From: Pseudomonas fildesensis
GTDB lineage: Bacteria > Pseudomonadota > Gammaproteobacteria > Pseudomonadales > Pseudomonadaceae
Direction: 5' to 3'
DNA: 64,000 nt
Assembly (NCBI RefSeq): GCF_001050345.1
Contig: NZ_LFMW01000021.1
Span: forward strand, 62,001-126,000
The notes under the pieces: model-generated
What the model was told of the DNA's origin: nothing
Seen by the model: only the letters and a program-made list of their open reading frames with translations
Databases searched by the model: none
Position numbers and translations under genes: made by a program
Shown here: positions 33,462 to 41,776 of the stretch, one piece after another
Layout of the letters: each line of letters starts with the position of its first letter
Position numbering within the stretch: position 1 is the stretch's first letter

Positions 33462-33932
33462 CTACAACACGGCGATACGGTCGAGTTCAGCCTTCAGTTC
33501 AGCAGGGCTGAGGTCGGCAAAGGGCAGGGCGAAAAACGCCCGACAGCGGCTTTTAATGGTTTCCAGCGTGGCGTTGAAAGCGGCTTCAACGCTCGCCTCG
33601 TCGCCTTGTATTTCAGACGGATCTTCCAGCCCCCAATGCGCCTTCGTCGCGGGCCCGAAATACACTGGGCAGGCTTCGCCGGCGGCCTTGTCGCACACCG
33701 TGATCACCAGATCCGGCGGGTTGCCTTCAAAGGCGTCATTGCCCTTGCTGTACAAGCCCTCGGTGCTGATACCGGCAGCCTGCAACGTGCTCAAGCTACG
33801 GGGCAACACCTGGCCCTTGGGGAAACTGCCGGAGCTGATCGCTATGAAACCCTCGGGCGCCAGGTGGTTGAACACCGCTTCGGACAAAATGCTGCGGCAG
33901 CTGTTGGCGGTACACATGAACAGGACTTTCAT
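33462..33932 (-). CDS. arsC: Arsenate reductase, low-molecular-weight phosphatase type
   Basis: 156 residues. The P-loop CTANSCRS (Cys7, Arg13) is at the N-terminus, so this is the protein-tyrosine-phosphatase-like ArsC that reduces arsenate to arsenite with thioredoxin or glutaredoxin. ITVCDKAAGEACPVYFG carries further cysteines. I use ATG 33932 (AAGGAG upstream); GTG three bases earlier is possible. Confidence 0.92.
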   Translation of the reverse strand: MKVLFMCTANSCRSILSEAVFNHLAPEGFIAISSGSFPKGQVLPRSLSTLQAAGISTEGLYSKGNDAFEGNPPDLVITVCDKAAGEACPVYFGPATKAHWGLEDPSEIQGDEASVEAAFNATLETIKSRCRAFFALPFADLSPAELKAELDRIAVL

Positions 33933-33944
33933 CACAGGGCTCCT

Positions 33945-35228
33945 TCAGAGCGTCAGGCGCAAGGCGAGGGCGGCGAGGGTGACCAGCAGCACCGGCAAGG
34001 TCAGTACGATCCCGACCTTGAAGTAGTAACCCCAGGTGATGGTGATGCCTTTGCGCGCCAGGATATGCAGCCACAGCAAGGTGGCGAGGCTGCCGATAGG
34101 GGTGATTTTCGGGCCCAGGTCGCTGCCGATCACGTTGGCGTAGATCATTGCGTCCTTGACCACGCCCACGGCATGGCTGGACTCGATCGACAGCGCGCCG
34201 ATCAACACGGTCGGCAGGTTGTTCATCGCCGAGGACAGCAAGGCCGTCAGCACACCGGTGCCCATGGTCGCGCCCCACACGCCGTAGGTGGCAAAGGTGT
34301 CGAGCCAGGTTGCCAGGTAAGTGGTGAGGCCGGCGTTACGCAGGCCGTAGACCACCAGGTACATGCCTAGGGAAAAGATCACGATCTGCCAGGGGGCTTC
34401 CTTCAGCACTTTACGCGTGGAAATCGTGTGACCTTTGGCAGCGATCACCAGCAGGAGCACGGCGCATACCGCAGAAATCGCGCTGATGGGAATGCCCAGG
34501 GGTTCCAGGGCAAAACAGCCGATCAGCAGGATGCCCAGCACCCACCAGCCGGCGCGAAAGGTCGCGCGGTCGTGGATCGCACTGGCGGGGTCCGCCAGGT
34601 CGGCCGGGTCGTAGGTCTGCGGAATATCACGGCGGAAAAACCACAGCAACACCGCCAGCGTGGCGGCGACGCTGACGAAGTTCACCGGGACCATGACGGC
34701 GGCGTATTCGTTGAAGCCAATCTTGAAGTAGTCCGCCGAAACGATGTTCACCAGGTTCGACACCACCAGCGGCAGGCTCGCCGTGTCAGCGATAAACCCC
34801 GCGCCCATGACGAACGCCAGGGTTGCCGCCGGGGAAAAGCGCAGGGCCAGCAGCATCGACATCACGATAGGCGTGAGGATCAGCGCCGCGCCGTCGTTTG
34901 CAAACAGCGCCGACACCAACGCCCCCAGCAATACCATATAGGCAAACAGGCGGCGGCCGCGCCCACGCCCCCAGCGCGCCACATGCAGCGCGGTCCAGGC
35001 GAAGAACCCCGCTTCATCGAGCAACAGGCTGATGATGATGAGCGCGACAAAGGTGCCGGTGGCGTTCCAGATGATGTGCCATACCACCGGGATGTCCGCG
35101 AGGCTGATCACGCCGCAGGCCAGGGCCAGTATCGCGCCCATCGTGGCGCTCCAGCCGACGCCCAGGCCCTTGGGCTGCCAAATGACCAGCACAAGCGTGA
35201 AGATAAAAATCGCTATGGCGACAAGCAT
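33945..35228 (-). CDS. arsB: Arsenite efflux permease ArsB
   Basis: 427 residues, the usual ArsB length, with about 12 membrane helices (starts MLVAIAIFIFTLVLVIWQPK). Phrases ALFANDGAALILTPIVM, NLVNIVSADYFKIGF and NNLPTVLIGALSI are typical of the family. It exports arsenite (and antimonite) driven by the proton gradient or with an ArsA ATPase, which is not seen here. Upstream in-frame codons would overlap arsR; ATG 35228 fits. Confidence 0.95.
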   Translation of the reverse strand: MLVAIAIFIFTLVLVIWQPKGLGVGWSATMGAILALACGVISLADIPVVWHIIWNATGTFVALIIISLLLDEAGFFAWTALHVARWGRGRGRRLFAYMVLLGALVSALFANDGAALILTPIVMSMLLALRFSPAATLAFVMGAGFIADTASLPLVVSNLVNIVSADYFKIGFNEYAAVMVPVNFVSVAATLAVLLWFFRRDIPQTYDPADLADPASAIHDRATFRAGWWVLGILLIGCFALEPLGIPISAISAVCAVLLLVIAAKGHTISTRKVLKEAPWQIVIFSLGMYLVVYGLRNAGLTTYLATWLDTFATYGVWGATMGTGVLTALLSSAMNNLPTVLIGALSIESSHAVGVVKDAMIYANVIGSDLGPKITPIGSLATLLWLHILARKGITITWGYYFKVGIVLTLPVLLVTLAALALRLTL

Positions 35229-35247
35229 GAATAAACGCTCCGATGGT

Positions 35248-35604
35248 TCAGCAGCAGGCGCTGGCCCGTTGTGGTCTGTCGCCCATGGCCTCAAGACGCT
35301 GCGCATCGCTGTGTAACCAGGGCTGATTGGCTTGCAGGGTGGTGTCCAGCACCTGAGTTACCCAGTCGGGCAGTGTCGGATTGATGCGGTAGTAGATCCA
35401 TTGCCCCTGACGGCGATCCAGCAGCAACCCGCAACCGCGCAGTTGCGCGAGATGTCGGGATATTTTCGGCTGGCTGTCGTCCAGAGCATGGATCAGCTCG
35501 CACACGCAAAGTTCGCCTTCGCGCAGGATCAATAACGTCAGACGCGCCCGGGTGGCATCGGCGAGGCATTTGAACAGGGTGGGAGGAGAGAAGAGGTCTG
35601 ACAT
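35248..35604 (-). CDS. arsR: Arsenic-responsive repressor ArsR
   Basis: 118-residue winged-helix repressor. The As(III)-binding motif ELCVCEL lies at about residues 31-37 and the recognition helix QPKISRHLAQLRGCGLL follows. It releases the operator on binding arsenite. The C-terminus ends in two cysteines (ASACC), which could add a third ligand. First gene of the arsRBCH operon. Confidence 0.95.
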   Translation of the reverse strand: MSDLFSPPTLFKCLADATRARLTLLILREGELCVCELIHALDDSQPKISRHLAQLRGCGLLLDRRQGQWIYYRINPTLPDWVTQVLDTTLQANQPWLHSDAQRLEAMGDRPQRASACC

Positions 35605-35621
35605 GGCCAGGGCCTTTGTAT

Positions 35622-35653
35622 ATATGGTTATTCGAATATACGTATTTCCATAT
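35622..35653. promoter_or_regulatory. Palindromic candidate ArsR operator
   Basis: ATATGG and CCATAT flank a 20-base core that includes ATTCGAAT, 18 bases before the arsR start. AT-rich imperfect dyads of this kind are the usual ArsR sites, so autorepression is likely. Confidence 0.6.
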
Positions 35654-35781
35654 GTTTAGGTCAAACGCTGTTTCGATTGATGTGGATCAATCTCCGTGAA
35701 ATCCGCCACAAGTGATTGAAATTAAAATGAAACATGAATGTCCTAAAGTGCCTACCCATCGCTGATGAAGGAAGAACCCGC

Positions 35782-35997
35782 GTGACCCGTGCCACTCGCA
35801 ACCTGCGCAAGACCCTGGATTCCGTCGCGGAAAATAATGAAACCGCGGCGTTTGACCTGATGCGCGCCGTCGAAAAACTCGGCGATGAGGTGCTGCGCCA
35901 GCGCTTGCTCAACACCATTCACCGGCTCAACCAAGACGCCCACGAACTGCGTGAAGCGCGGGACTCGGTGGAGCAGGTGTCGGTCCGGCTCGCCTGA
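35782..35997 (+). CDS. Small helical protein (71 aa)
   Basis: GTG at 35782 with AAGGA nine bases upstream; an in-frame ATG at 35734 lacks a ribosome site. The product is charged and helical (TRATRNLRKTLDSVAENNET; RLLNTIHRLNQDAHELREAR), probably a short coiled coil. No signal peptide. Function unknown. Confidence 0.6.
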   Translation: MTRATRNLRKTLDSVAENNETAAFDLMRAVEKLGDEVLRQRLLNTIHRLNQDAHELREARDSVEQVSVRLA

Positions 35998-36068
35998 GCA
36001 ATATCGTTCAAGACAGCCCGCTGAAAACGCTGTCATGCTTGTCGACTGTCTGTCGATGAGCCGTTTCC

Positions 36069-36764
36069 ATGTCTACTGCCTTGCCTCATTACGCGTTCGC
36101 CCGTGGCGCGATTGCTGTTATTCCGTTATCCCTGGCTTGTGCGCCGTGGGGGCTGCTCGCCGGTTCCATGGCCATCGATGCGCAATTCACCCCGCTGCAA
36201 GCCCAGGGCCTGTCCGCCATCGTGTTTGCCGGTGCCGCGCAGTTGGTGGCAATTGGGATGGTCAAGAGTGGCGCGAGCCTGATTTCGATTGTGCTGACCA
36301 CGTTGCTGCTGACCTCCCAGCATTTGCTCTACGGCATGCACCTGCGCCCGATTGTGTCGCCACTCAACGCCCGCTGGCGCATGAGCCTAGGGTTTCTGTT
36401 GACCGACGAATTCTTCGCGCTGGTCAGCCACTATGACCGTGAGACCTTCAATCGCTGGTACGCCCTGGGCGTCGGCCTGACGTTCTATATCATCTGGAAC
36501 CTGTTCACCCTGGCCGGCATCGTGCTGGGCAGCAGCATTCCGGGCCTGGACCAACTGGGCCTGGAATTTTCCATCGCCGCGACCTTTATCGCACTGATCA
36601 CTCCGGTGGTGCGGGATATTCCAACGGTGGTCTGCGTGGCGGTGTCGTTGCTGTTTTCGGTGTGGCTGAGCTTCCTGCACTGGGAGTCGGCGGTGGTGGT
36701 GTCGGGCGTATTGGGGATGAGCGCAGGGTTTGCCTGCAAACGACTGGGAGTGGGGCAGCGATGA
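36069..36764 (+). CDS. azlC: AzlC-family permease subunit
   Basis: 231 residues with about seven membrane helices. AzlC signature: PWGLLAGSMAIDAQFTPLQA at the N-terminus, IVFAGAAQLVAIGMVKSGA and SLGFLLTDEFFALVSHYDR. With AzlD it forms a branched-chain amino-acid exporter in characterised cases. The stop overlaps the next start (ATGA). Confidence 0.92.
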   Translation: MSTALPHYAFARGAIAVIPLSLACAPWGLLAGSMAIDAQFTPLQAQGLSAIVFAGAAQLVAIGMVKSGASLISIVLTTLLLTSQHLLYGMHLRPIVSPLNARWRMSLGFLLTDEFFALVSHYDRETFNRWYALGVGLTFYIIWNLFTLAGIVLGSSIPGLDQLGLEFSIAATFIALITPVVRDIPTVVCVAVSLLFSVWLSFLHWESAVVVSGVLGMSAGFACKRLGVGQR

Positions 36765-37072
36765 TCTACATCATGATTGTGGCCATGGGCCTGGCGGTCT
36801 TTCTCAACCGCTACCTGTTTCTCGAACCGCGCCTGCCGGTGCGGCTCAATCGTGGCGCGCGGGAGTTTCTCGGTTTTGCCGTGCCGGGCATGCTCACGGC
36901 GATTTGCGGACCGATTATTTTCCTCACCGACCACCAGCTCAACCTGAGCCCGGCCAACCCTTATCTGCTGGCGGCTATCTGTGCGGTGGCGTTGATGTAC
37001 TGGACGCGTAATGTATTGCTCACCGTGCTGTTGAGCATGGCGTTGTTCTACCTGTTTCGCTGGTGGCTCTGA
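36761..37072 (+). CDS. azlD: AzlD-family permease subunit
   Basis: 103 residues, almost entirely three to four membrane helices (MIVAMGLAVFLNRYLFLEPR; LLAAICAVALMYWTRNVLLT). ATG at 36761 shares bases with the azlC stop, so the two are translated together and presumably form the two-subunit exporter. Confidence 0.9.
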   Translation: MIYIMIVAMGLAVFLNRYLFLEPRLPVRLNRGAREFLGFAVPGMLTAICGPIIFLTDHQLNLSPANPYLLAAICAVALMYWTRNVLLTVLLSMALFYLFRWWL

Positions 37073-37163
37073 TCGTTTTACTGCCGACGATGATCGTCAA
37101 CGGTTATGCGGGCACCAGGATAAACACAGCGCCTGTACATTTTTCGCCAGCAAACCGGGGGCG

Positions 37164-37188
37164 AAAAAAAGCCCGCGGGAGGGCGGGC
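37164..37188 (-). terminator. Rho-independent terminator, minus strand
   Basis: GCCCGC-CCTCCC-GCGGGC followed by seven T residues on the minus strand, 72 bases past the stop of the 37260 gene. Confidence 0.85.
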
Positions 37189-37259
37189 AGAAGGGAGACT
37201 TCTAAAAATGAGCCTGGCCAGTATCGGTGGCCGGTCCTCCCTTCACAGTGAAACTAAAT

Positions 37260-37517
37260 TCATTCTGCAGCAGGTGCCGGCTTCTTTTTGGCTTTCGCCT
37301 CGGCCGCCAGGCATTCCAGCGCAAACTGTTCGGTGTAGGTCATCTGGATTGGCGTGCTTTCGCCTTTCACCGTGCGCTCGCCATCAAGGATGTAGCGAAT
37401 CCGCTTGTCGGTGACGCCGATACGCTTGGCGATCCACGAAGGTGTCTGGCCGATGCGGCTAACCAGCTTGTCGGCGTAGTCGGTGGACGGGTTGTAGCGT
37501 TCGGCGTTGGGTGTCAT
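37260..37517 (-). CDS. Small helix-turn-helix protein (85 aa)
   Basis: ATG at 37517. A DNA-binding-like segment (PSWIAKRIGVTDKRIRYILD) follows an acidic N-terminus (YNPSTDYADKLVSRIGQT), and the tail is Ala/Lys/Pro rich (AAEAKAKKKPAPAAE). It resembles XRE-like HTH but is shorter than usual. A dedicated terminator lies downstream, so it is a single-gene unit. Target unknown. Confidence 0.65.
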   Translation of the reverse strand: MTPNAERYNPSTDYADKLVSRIGQTPSWIAKRIGVTDKRIRYILDGERTVKGESTPIQMTYTEQFALECLAAEAKAKKKPAPAAE

Positions 37518-37627
37518 CGGTTTTCCAGGTAGAAGCGAGCTCGTAAGTAGGCGACAGGGTGACGTAATAATCCTTGAGTGTCGCCTGCTAATGGTAGAGT
37601 CGCGTTTTTTTCCAAGGAGGCGATGGC

Positions 37628-37981
37628 ATGCGCAAAGTAGTAATTGGCGCGTTGGTACTGGCTGCACTGGCGGGTTGCGCCGGTTCGAAAATGAAAGAAG
37701 CACGCTCCGGCACCCCCTACAAAACCCTGGCGTCGGACAAAACCCCGCTGTTGGTCGCCCAATGCATCCAGTTCGGCTGGCAGGATGAAGCGGTGTTTGG
37801 CGTTGACGCGGGCGGCTTCAAGGAGCCGGCAGAGGCGGGCGGCTTTACGGTTTACACCACCGGTGGCGACTACTTTGTCGACGTCCGCACGGCGGGTGCC
37901 GGCTCGACGGTGAATTACTACGCGGCCGAAGACACTATGCCTGCCAAGCGACGTCTTGCCGCACTCGCGACCTGCCTGTAA
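37628..37981 (+). CDS. Small lipoprotein (117 aa)
   Basis: Signal with lipobox ALAGC (Cys17), then a soluble domain with two later cysteines (VAQCIQFGW and the final TCL) that may form a disulfide. Contains GGFTVYTTGGDYFVDVRT. AAGGAGG upstream. Probably in the cell envelope; function unknown. Confidence 0.72.
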   Translation: MRKVVIGALVLAALAGCAGSKMKEARSGTPYKTLASDKTPLLVAQCIQFGWQDEAVFGVDAGGFKEPAEAGGFTVYTTGGDYFVDVRTAGAGSTVNYYAAEDTMPAKRRLAALATCL

Positions 37982-38050
37982 TCCATTGCCTTAGTGTTTT
38001 TAGGAAATGCCCGGCGGGACAGGCGTCGGACATTGCCTTATGATTCACCC

Positions 38051-38115
38051 GGCTCGCTCGACGTGATGGCTCTTTACCAGTACACGGACGTCGAGGCCAA
38101 GACGTCGGGCGAGCC
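38051..38115. repeat. Long imperfect hairpin between convergent genes
   Basis: GGCTCGCTCGACGT and, 37 bases later, ACGTCGGGCGAGCC form a 14-bp stem with one G-U pair; T-rich sequence (TCTATTTCTTCTTC) follows on +. It sits between the convergent 37628 lipoprotein and the 38128 membrane gene. It may be a bidirectional terminator; several GGA triplets around it also recall CsrA/RsmA-type RNAs, but the match is loose. Confidence 0.5.
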
Positions 38116-38127
38116 TCTATTTCTTCT

Positions 38128-38832
38128 TCAGCGTGGCATGTAACCCAGGTGCCAGCGCCGCGGAATCTTCAGCGATACCAGCCCCAACAATGCCGCCAAT
38201 GCACCGCTGACCAGCAGCGCACGCAAGCCCATCTGGTGCTCCAGCATCGCGCCGATCACCGCGCCGACAAACATCCCTGCCCACGGGATCAGTTGTACGC
38301 GCCAGCCTTGGCGACGCTCGCCCAATATCCAGCGCCCCAGCCCACGGCCAAAGCGTGACAGCGCGCCCGTTACGTACGTAAGCCCTACCGGCAATCCGTT
38401 CACTTCCTCGACCGCTGCGTTAAGCATGCCCATGGCCACAATCGCCGCCAACAACGCCGGTAGCTTATCGGCAAAAGGCCACAGGGCGGCGGCGAACAGC
38501 AAGGCGGCGATGCACAACAGCAACGGCAGCGCATGGCGCCGACTGAAGCGGCTGACCACCACACCCAAGGCATTGCCGACAATAAAAGTCGCGACCAGCA
38601 ACAGCAGGCGCCCGGTCAGGCCGAGGTCGCCTTCGCTGATCGCCACCGCCAGGCGCGTGGTGTTGCCGCTCATGAACGAGACAAAGTCGCCGCTGGCCAT
38701 AAAACCGATCGCATCGGTCATGCCCGCCAGCACCGAAAGACTCGCTACCAGCATCAAGCCGACACGGCCACGCCACCGGTGTCGATGGGCGAGTACGGCA
38801 TTGGTGTAAGGTTTTTGCGACGACGGCAGCAT
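38128..38832 (-). CDS. DUF1275 (YoaK-like) membrane protein
   Basis: 234 residues with six hydrophobic helices. DUF1275 features: SVLAGMTDAIGFMASGDFVS, FMSGNTTRLAVAI and NGLPVGLTYVTGALSRFGRG. The family is widespread and uncharacterised. Start ATG at 38832. Confidence 0.85.
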   Translation of the reverse strand: MLPSSQKPYTNAVLAHRHRWRGRVGLMLVASLSVLAGMTDAIGFMASGDFVSFMSGNTTRLAVAISEGDLGLTGRLLLLVATFIVGNALGVVVSRFSRRHALPLLLCIAALLFAAALWPFADKLPALLAAIVAMGMLNAAVEEVNGLPVGLTYVTGALSRFGRGLGRWILGERRQGWRVQLIPWAGMFVGAVIGAMLEHQMGLRALLVSGALAALLGLVSLKIPRRWHLGYMPR

Positions 38833-38901
38833 GGGGCCGAGTTCCTCGGTGAGATTATCCGGCCACTACCGTAGGACGCTTTGATTACCGGCGCAATGAC
38901 C

Positions 38902-40524
38902 TCAGACACATTCCAGGCACCAACCTTCGTTTTGCCAGGCCAATCGGTGCGTTGGCGTGATCGCCTCTAGAAACGCCTCGTCGTGGGACACCGCTACAAT
39001 TGCCCCGGTAAAACCTTTCAACGCCTGCTCGAACGCGACCACCGACTCGAGGTCCAGGTGATTGGTGGGCTCGTCCAGAAGCAACAATTGCGCGGGGCTA
39101 TCGCGCCACAACGCAATCGCCATCGCGGCTTTCAAGCGCTCGCCACCACTGAGCTGCCCCGCCGGTTGCGTGACTCGCAGCGCATCCAGTTGCAGCAAGG
39201 CCAGGCGCGTACGCAGTTCGGCTTCGGCCAGCGGCGTGTCGAGCAGGTTGAGCTGTTCGACGATGGAACGGTGGTCATCCAGCCATTCCAGATGCTGATC
39301 GATGTACGCGCTGGGCACATGCACCGTGCATTCTCCGCTGACGGGCTGCCATTGGCCGGCGAGCAGCTTGAGCAAGGTGGATTTACCGCAACCGTTCGGC
39401 CCCGTGACAGCAACACGCACGGGGCCTGCCAGGCTCAGCGTGAGTAATTGAGGGCCCAGCCACGGTAGCTGTGCATCAAGCAAGGTCAACACTTGACGGC
39501 TATTGGGCAGCGCCGAACCCGGCAATGCCAGCACGGTAGGCGTCTCATCCGCTACCCGTTCGTAGGCGTGGCGCACCTGTGTATCCAACTGGTTTTTTTG
39601 CGCGTGATGAGCACTGCGCACCGTGCTGACGATTTGTTTGGCGGCGCTTTTCCAGCGGGCCTTGGTAAACCGATCGACGTTAGCGGTTTGTGCCTCTTTG
39701 TTCGAGCGGGCGGCTTTGCGTTGCAGGCTGTCATGGTCTTTTTGCAGGCGCCGACGCGCGCGACTGCGCTCCAGGCGGGCGTGCTCCCAGCTGGCGATGG
39801 CGGCCTGCTGCTGAGTATCGCGCTGTTGGCGATAGGCATCGTAGTTGCCGCCATACACCTGCGCGCCGAGGGGCGACAGTTCGACGATGCGGCCCATCGT
39901 ATTTAGCAGCTGCCGATCATGGCTGACCACCACCAGGCCGCCGCGCCAGTTGCGCAGCACCCGCAGCAGCCAGTCGCGACCGGTGCTGTCGAGGTGATTG
40001 CTCGGCTCGTCGAGGATCAACAGATCCGGCATCGCCAACAACGCACCGATCACTGCAACCCTGGCCAGTTGGCCGCCGCTGAGTTGATCGGTCGGCGTAT
40101 CAAGGCTGAGCGCTTCCAGGCCCGCCGCATCCAATGAAGTCCGCAAGCGTTCGGCCAAGTCCCAACGATCGTCGATCAGTTCCGGGTCATCGTCACGCGC
40201 TTCGCCCCGGGCCATGCGTTCAAGGGCCGCCAGGGCGCGGGCGGCTCCGCTGATATCGGCGACAGTGTCTCCAGGTTGAACGGCCAGGGTTTGCGGGACG
40301 TACGCCACGCTGGCCGAAGCCTTCAACGTACCGGAGGAGGGTGTGAGCACCCCGGCGATCAACTTCGCCAGAATACTTTTACCCCGTCCATTGCGGCCGA
40401 CAATCCCGGTGGGGGTGTGGTCGATGGAAAGGTTCACGTCCTCCAACAAGGTTTCGCCATTGGCGAACTGGAAGGACAGGTGTTGCAGGGAAATAAGTGC
40501 GGGCAGCCGGTTGACGTCAGTCAT
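38902..40524 (-). CDS. ABC-F family ATPase
   Basis: 540 residues from ATG 40524 (GGAGG upstream). Two nucleotide-binding domains on one chain: Walker A GRNGRGKS and GPNGCGKS, signatures LSGGQLARV and LSGGERLKA, Walker B LLILDEPSNHLD and LLLLDEPTNHLD, joined by a basic helical linker (RLERSRARRRLQKDHDSLQR). No membrane helices, so it is an ABC-F ribosome-associated or regulatory protein. Members include translation factors and antibiotic-resistance proteins; this type cannot be told from sequence alone. A short overlapping ORF precedes it. Confidence 0.9.
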   Translation of the reverse strand: MTDVNRLPALISLQHLSFQFANGETLLEDVNLSIDHTPTGIVGRNGRGKSILAKLIAGVLTPSSGTLKASASVAYVPQTLAVQPGDTVADISGAARALAALERMARGEARDDDPELIDDRWDLAERLRTSLDAAGLEALSLDTPTDQLSGGQLARVAVIGALLAMPDLLILDEPSNHLDSTGRDWLLRVLRNWRGGLVVVSHDRQLLNTMGRIVELSPLGAQVYGGNYDAYRQQRDTQQQAAIASWEHARLERSRARRRLQKDHDSLQRKAARSNKEAQTANVDRFTKARWKSAAKQIVSTVRSAHHAQKNQLDTQVRHAYERVADETPTVLALPGSALPNSRQVLTLLDAQLPWLGPQLLTLSLAGPVRVAVTGPNGCGKSTLLKLLAGQWQPVSGECTVHVPSAYIDQHLEWLDDHRSIVEQLNLLDTPLAEAELRTRLALLQLDALRVTQPAGQLSGGERLKAAMAIALWRDSPAQLLLLDEPTNHLDLESVVAFEQALKGFTGAIVAVSHDEAFLEAITPTHRLAWQNEGWCLECV

Positions 40525-40588
40525 CAGCACCTCCAAAAAAATGTCGAACAGGCCAACAAGCGCGCCAGGCGGCTTGTTGCAGATACAT
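40517..40588 (-). promoter_or_regulatory. Short overlapping upstream ORF with hairpin ahead of the ABC-F gene
   Basis: ATG 40588 opens a 23-codon frame (MYLQQAAWRACWPVRHFF and five more) whose TGA lies inside the ABC-F coding start, overlapping it by eight bases. An 8-bp inverted repeat CAACAAGC/GCTTGTTG (40554-40579) lies within it. Some ABC-F resistance genes are induced by ribosome stalling on such leaders. The ATG has no clear Shine-Dalgarno, so this is suggestive only. Confidence 0.35.
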
Positions 40589-40648
40589 TTTGGAAGGCTT
40601 AGTTGTTCACGTCGGCGGTCGTCCCGGGAGTCAGAAGGGAGGCGAAGG

Positions 40649-41698
40649 CTAACCCGCCTTGGCGGTCTTCGGCAAGTCAGCGGCCAGTTGCTCGAGGAAC
40701 ATGGCGAGGGCGGCTTCCTCGGCTTTCAGGCCCTTGCGCATCCGGGGCTTGGGCAGCTTTGATAATTCACCGAGGCTGAAATGCTCCAGTACCGCCGGGT
40801 GGATGTAGCACTTGCGGCACACCGCTGGCGTGTTGCCGAGTTGCTTGGCGACGTCCTTGACCATCGCCACCACATGGCGTTTTGCATCGGACTCAGGCTG
40901 CCACTCCAGTTCACGCAGCACCGCCAGCGCCATGGCAGTGCCGGCCCAGGTGCGGTAATCCTTGGCGGTGAAGTCGGCACCGGTGAGGTTGTGCAGGTAG
41001 GCGTTGACGTCAGAGGAGCTGACGGTATGCCGCTCACCGTCTTCGTCCAGGTACTGGAACAGGTTTTGCCCCGGCAACTCCAGGCAGCGTTTGACAACGC
41101 TGGCCAGGCGTCGGTCCTTGACGCTGATCTGGTGTTCGACACCACTTTTGCCGCGAAACTGAAACTTGATTTCGCTGCCCTTGATATCGACATGGCGCGT
41201 GCGCAGGGTAGTCAGCCCGAAGGATTTGTTGTCACGGGCGTACTGGGTGTTGCCGACCCGGATCAACGTGGCATCCAGCAGCATCACCACCGTGGCCAAG
41301 ACCTTTTCGCGGGTGAAGCCAGGCTCGGCGATTTGCGCTTCCAGTTGTTTGCGCAGCTTGGGCAAGGCGTCGCCAAACGCCTGTAGCCGCGCGTATTTGT
41401 CGGTGTCGCGCACCTCGCGCCAGCGCGCGTGATAGCGGTACTGCTTGCGCCCACGGGCATCGCGGCCGGTGGCTTGCAAGTGGCCGCGCGGGTCGGCGCA
41501 GATCCACACGTCGGTGTAGGCGGGCGGCACAGCCAGGGCATTCAGGCGCTTGATCTCATCGGCATCGGTGATGCGCACGCCCTTGTGATCGAAATACTGG
41601 AACTTGCCGCGCAGGGTTTTACGGCGGATGCCAGGTTCTGTGTCGTCAACGTAATGCAGGTCGCGGGGCAGGTCGGCAAGCAGCGCGGAGTCGGGCAT
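40649..41698 (-). CDS. DNA topoisomerase IB (poxvirus-like)
   Basis: 349 residues, standard for bacterial TopIB. Active-site tyrosine Tyr298 in CRKCYIHPAV; other catalytic residues in LIRVGNTQYARDNKSFGLTT, ISVKDRRLA and YRTWAGTAMAL. It relaxes supercoils by nicking one strand through a 3'-phosphotyrosine link, in the cytoplasm. Bacterial TopIB is often stress-linked rather than essential. ATG 41698. Confidence 0.93.
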   Translation of the reverse strand: MPDSALLADLPRDLHYVDDTEPGIRRKTLRGKFQYFDHKGVRITDADEIKRLNALAVPPAYTDVWICADPRGHLQATGRDARGRKQYRYHARWREVRDTDKYARLQAFGDALPKLRKQLEAQIAEPGFTREKVLATVVMLLDATLIRVGNTQYARDNKSFGLTTLRTRHVDIKGSEIKFQFRGKSGVEHQISVKDRRLASVVKRCLELPGQNLFQYLDEDGERHTVSSSDVNAYLHNLTGADFTAKDYRTWAGTAMALAVLRELEWQPESDAKRHVVAMVKDVAKQLGNTPAVCRKCYIHPAVLEHFSLGELSKLPKPRMRKGLKAEEAALAMFLEQLAADLPKTAKAG

Positions 41699-41776
41699 GG
41701 TGCAAATTCCTTGGCAACGGATCAGGCCGGTATGTCTGATTGACCGCAGCCTTTTGCGGTCGTGCCAAATGCTTTC

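Noticed and set aside
37982..38127. RsmX/Y/Z-type small RNA
   Set aside because: GGA motifs are present but too few, and the upstream TGTAAG...CTTACA activation site is absent.
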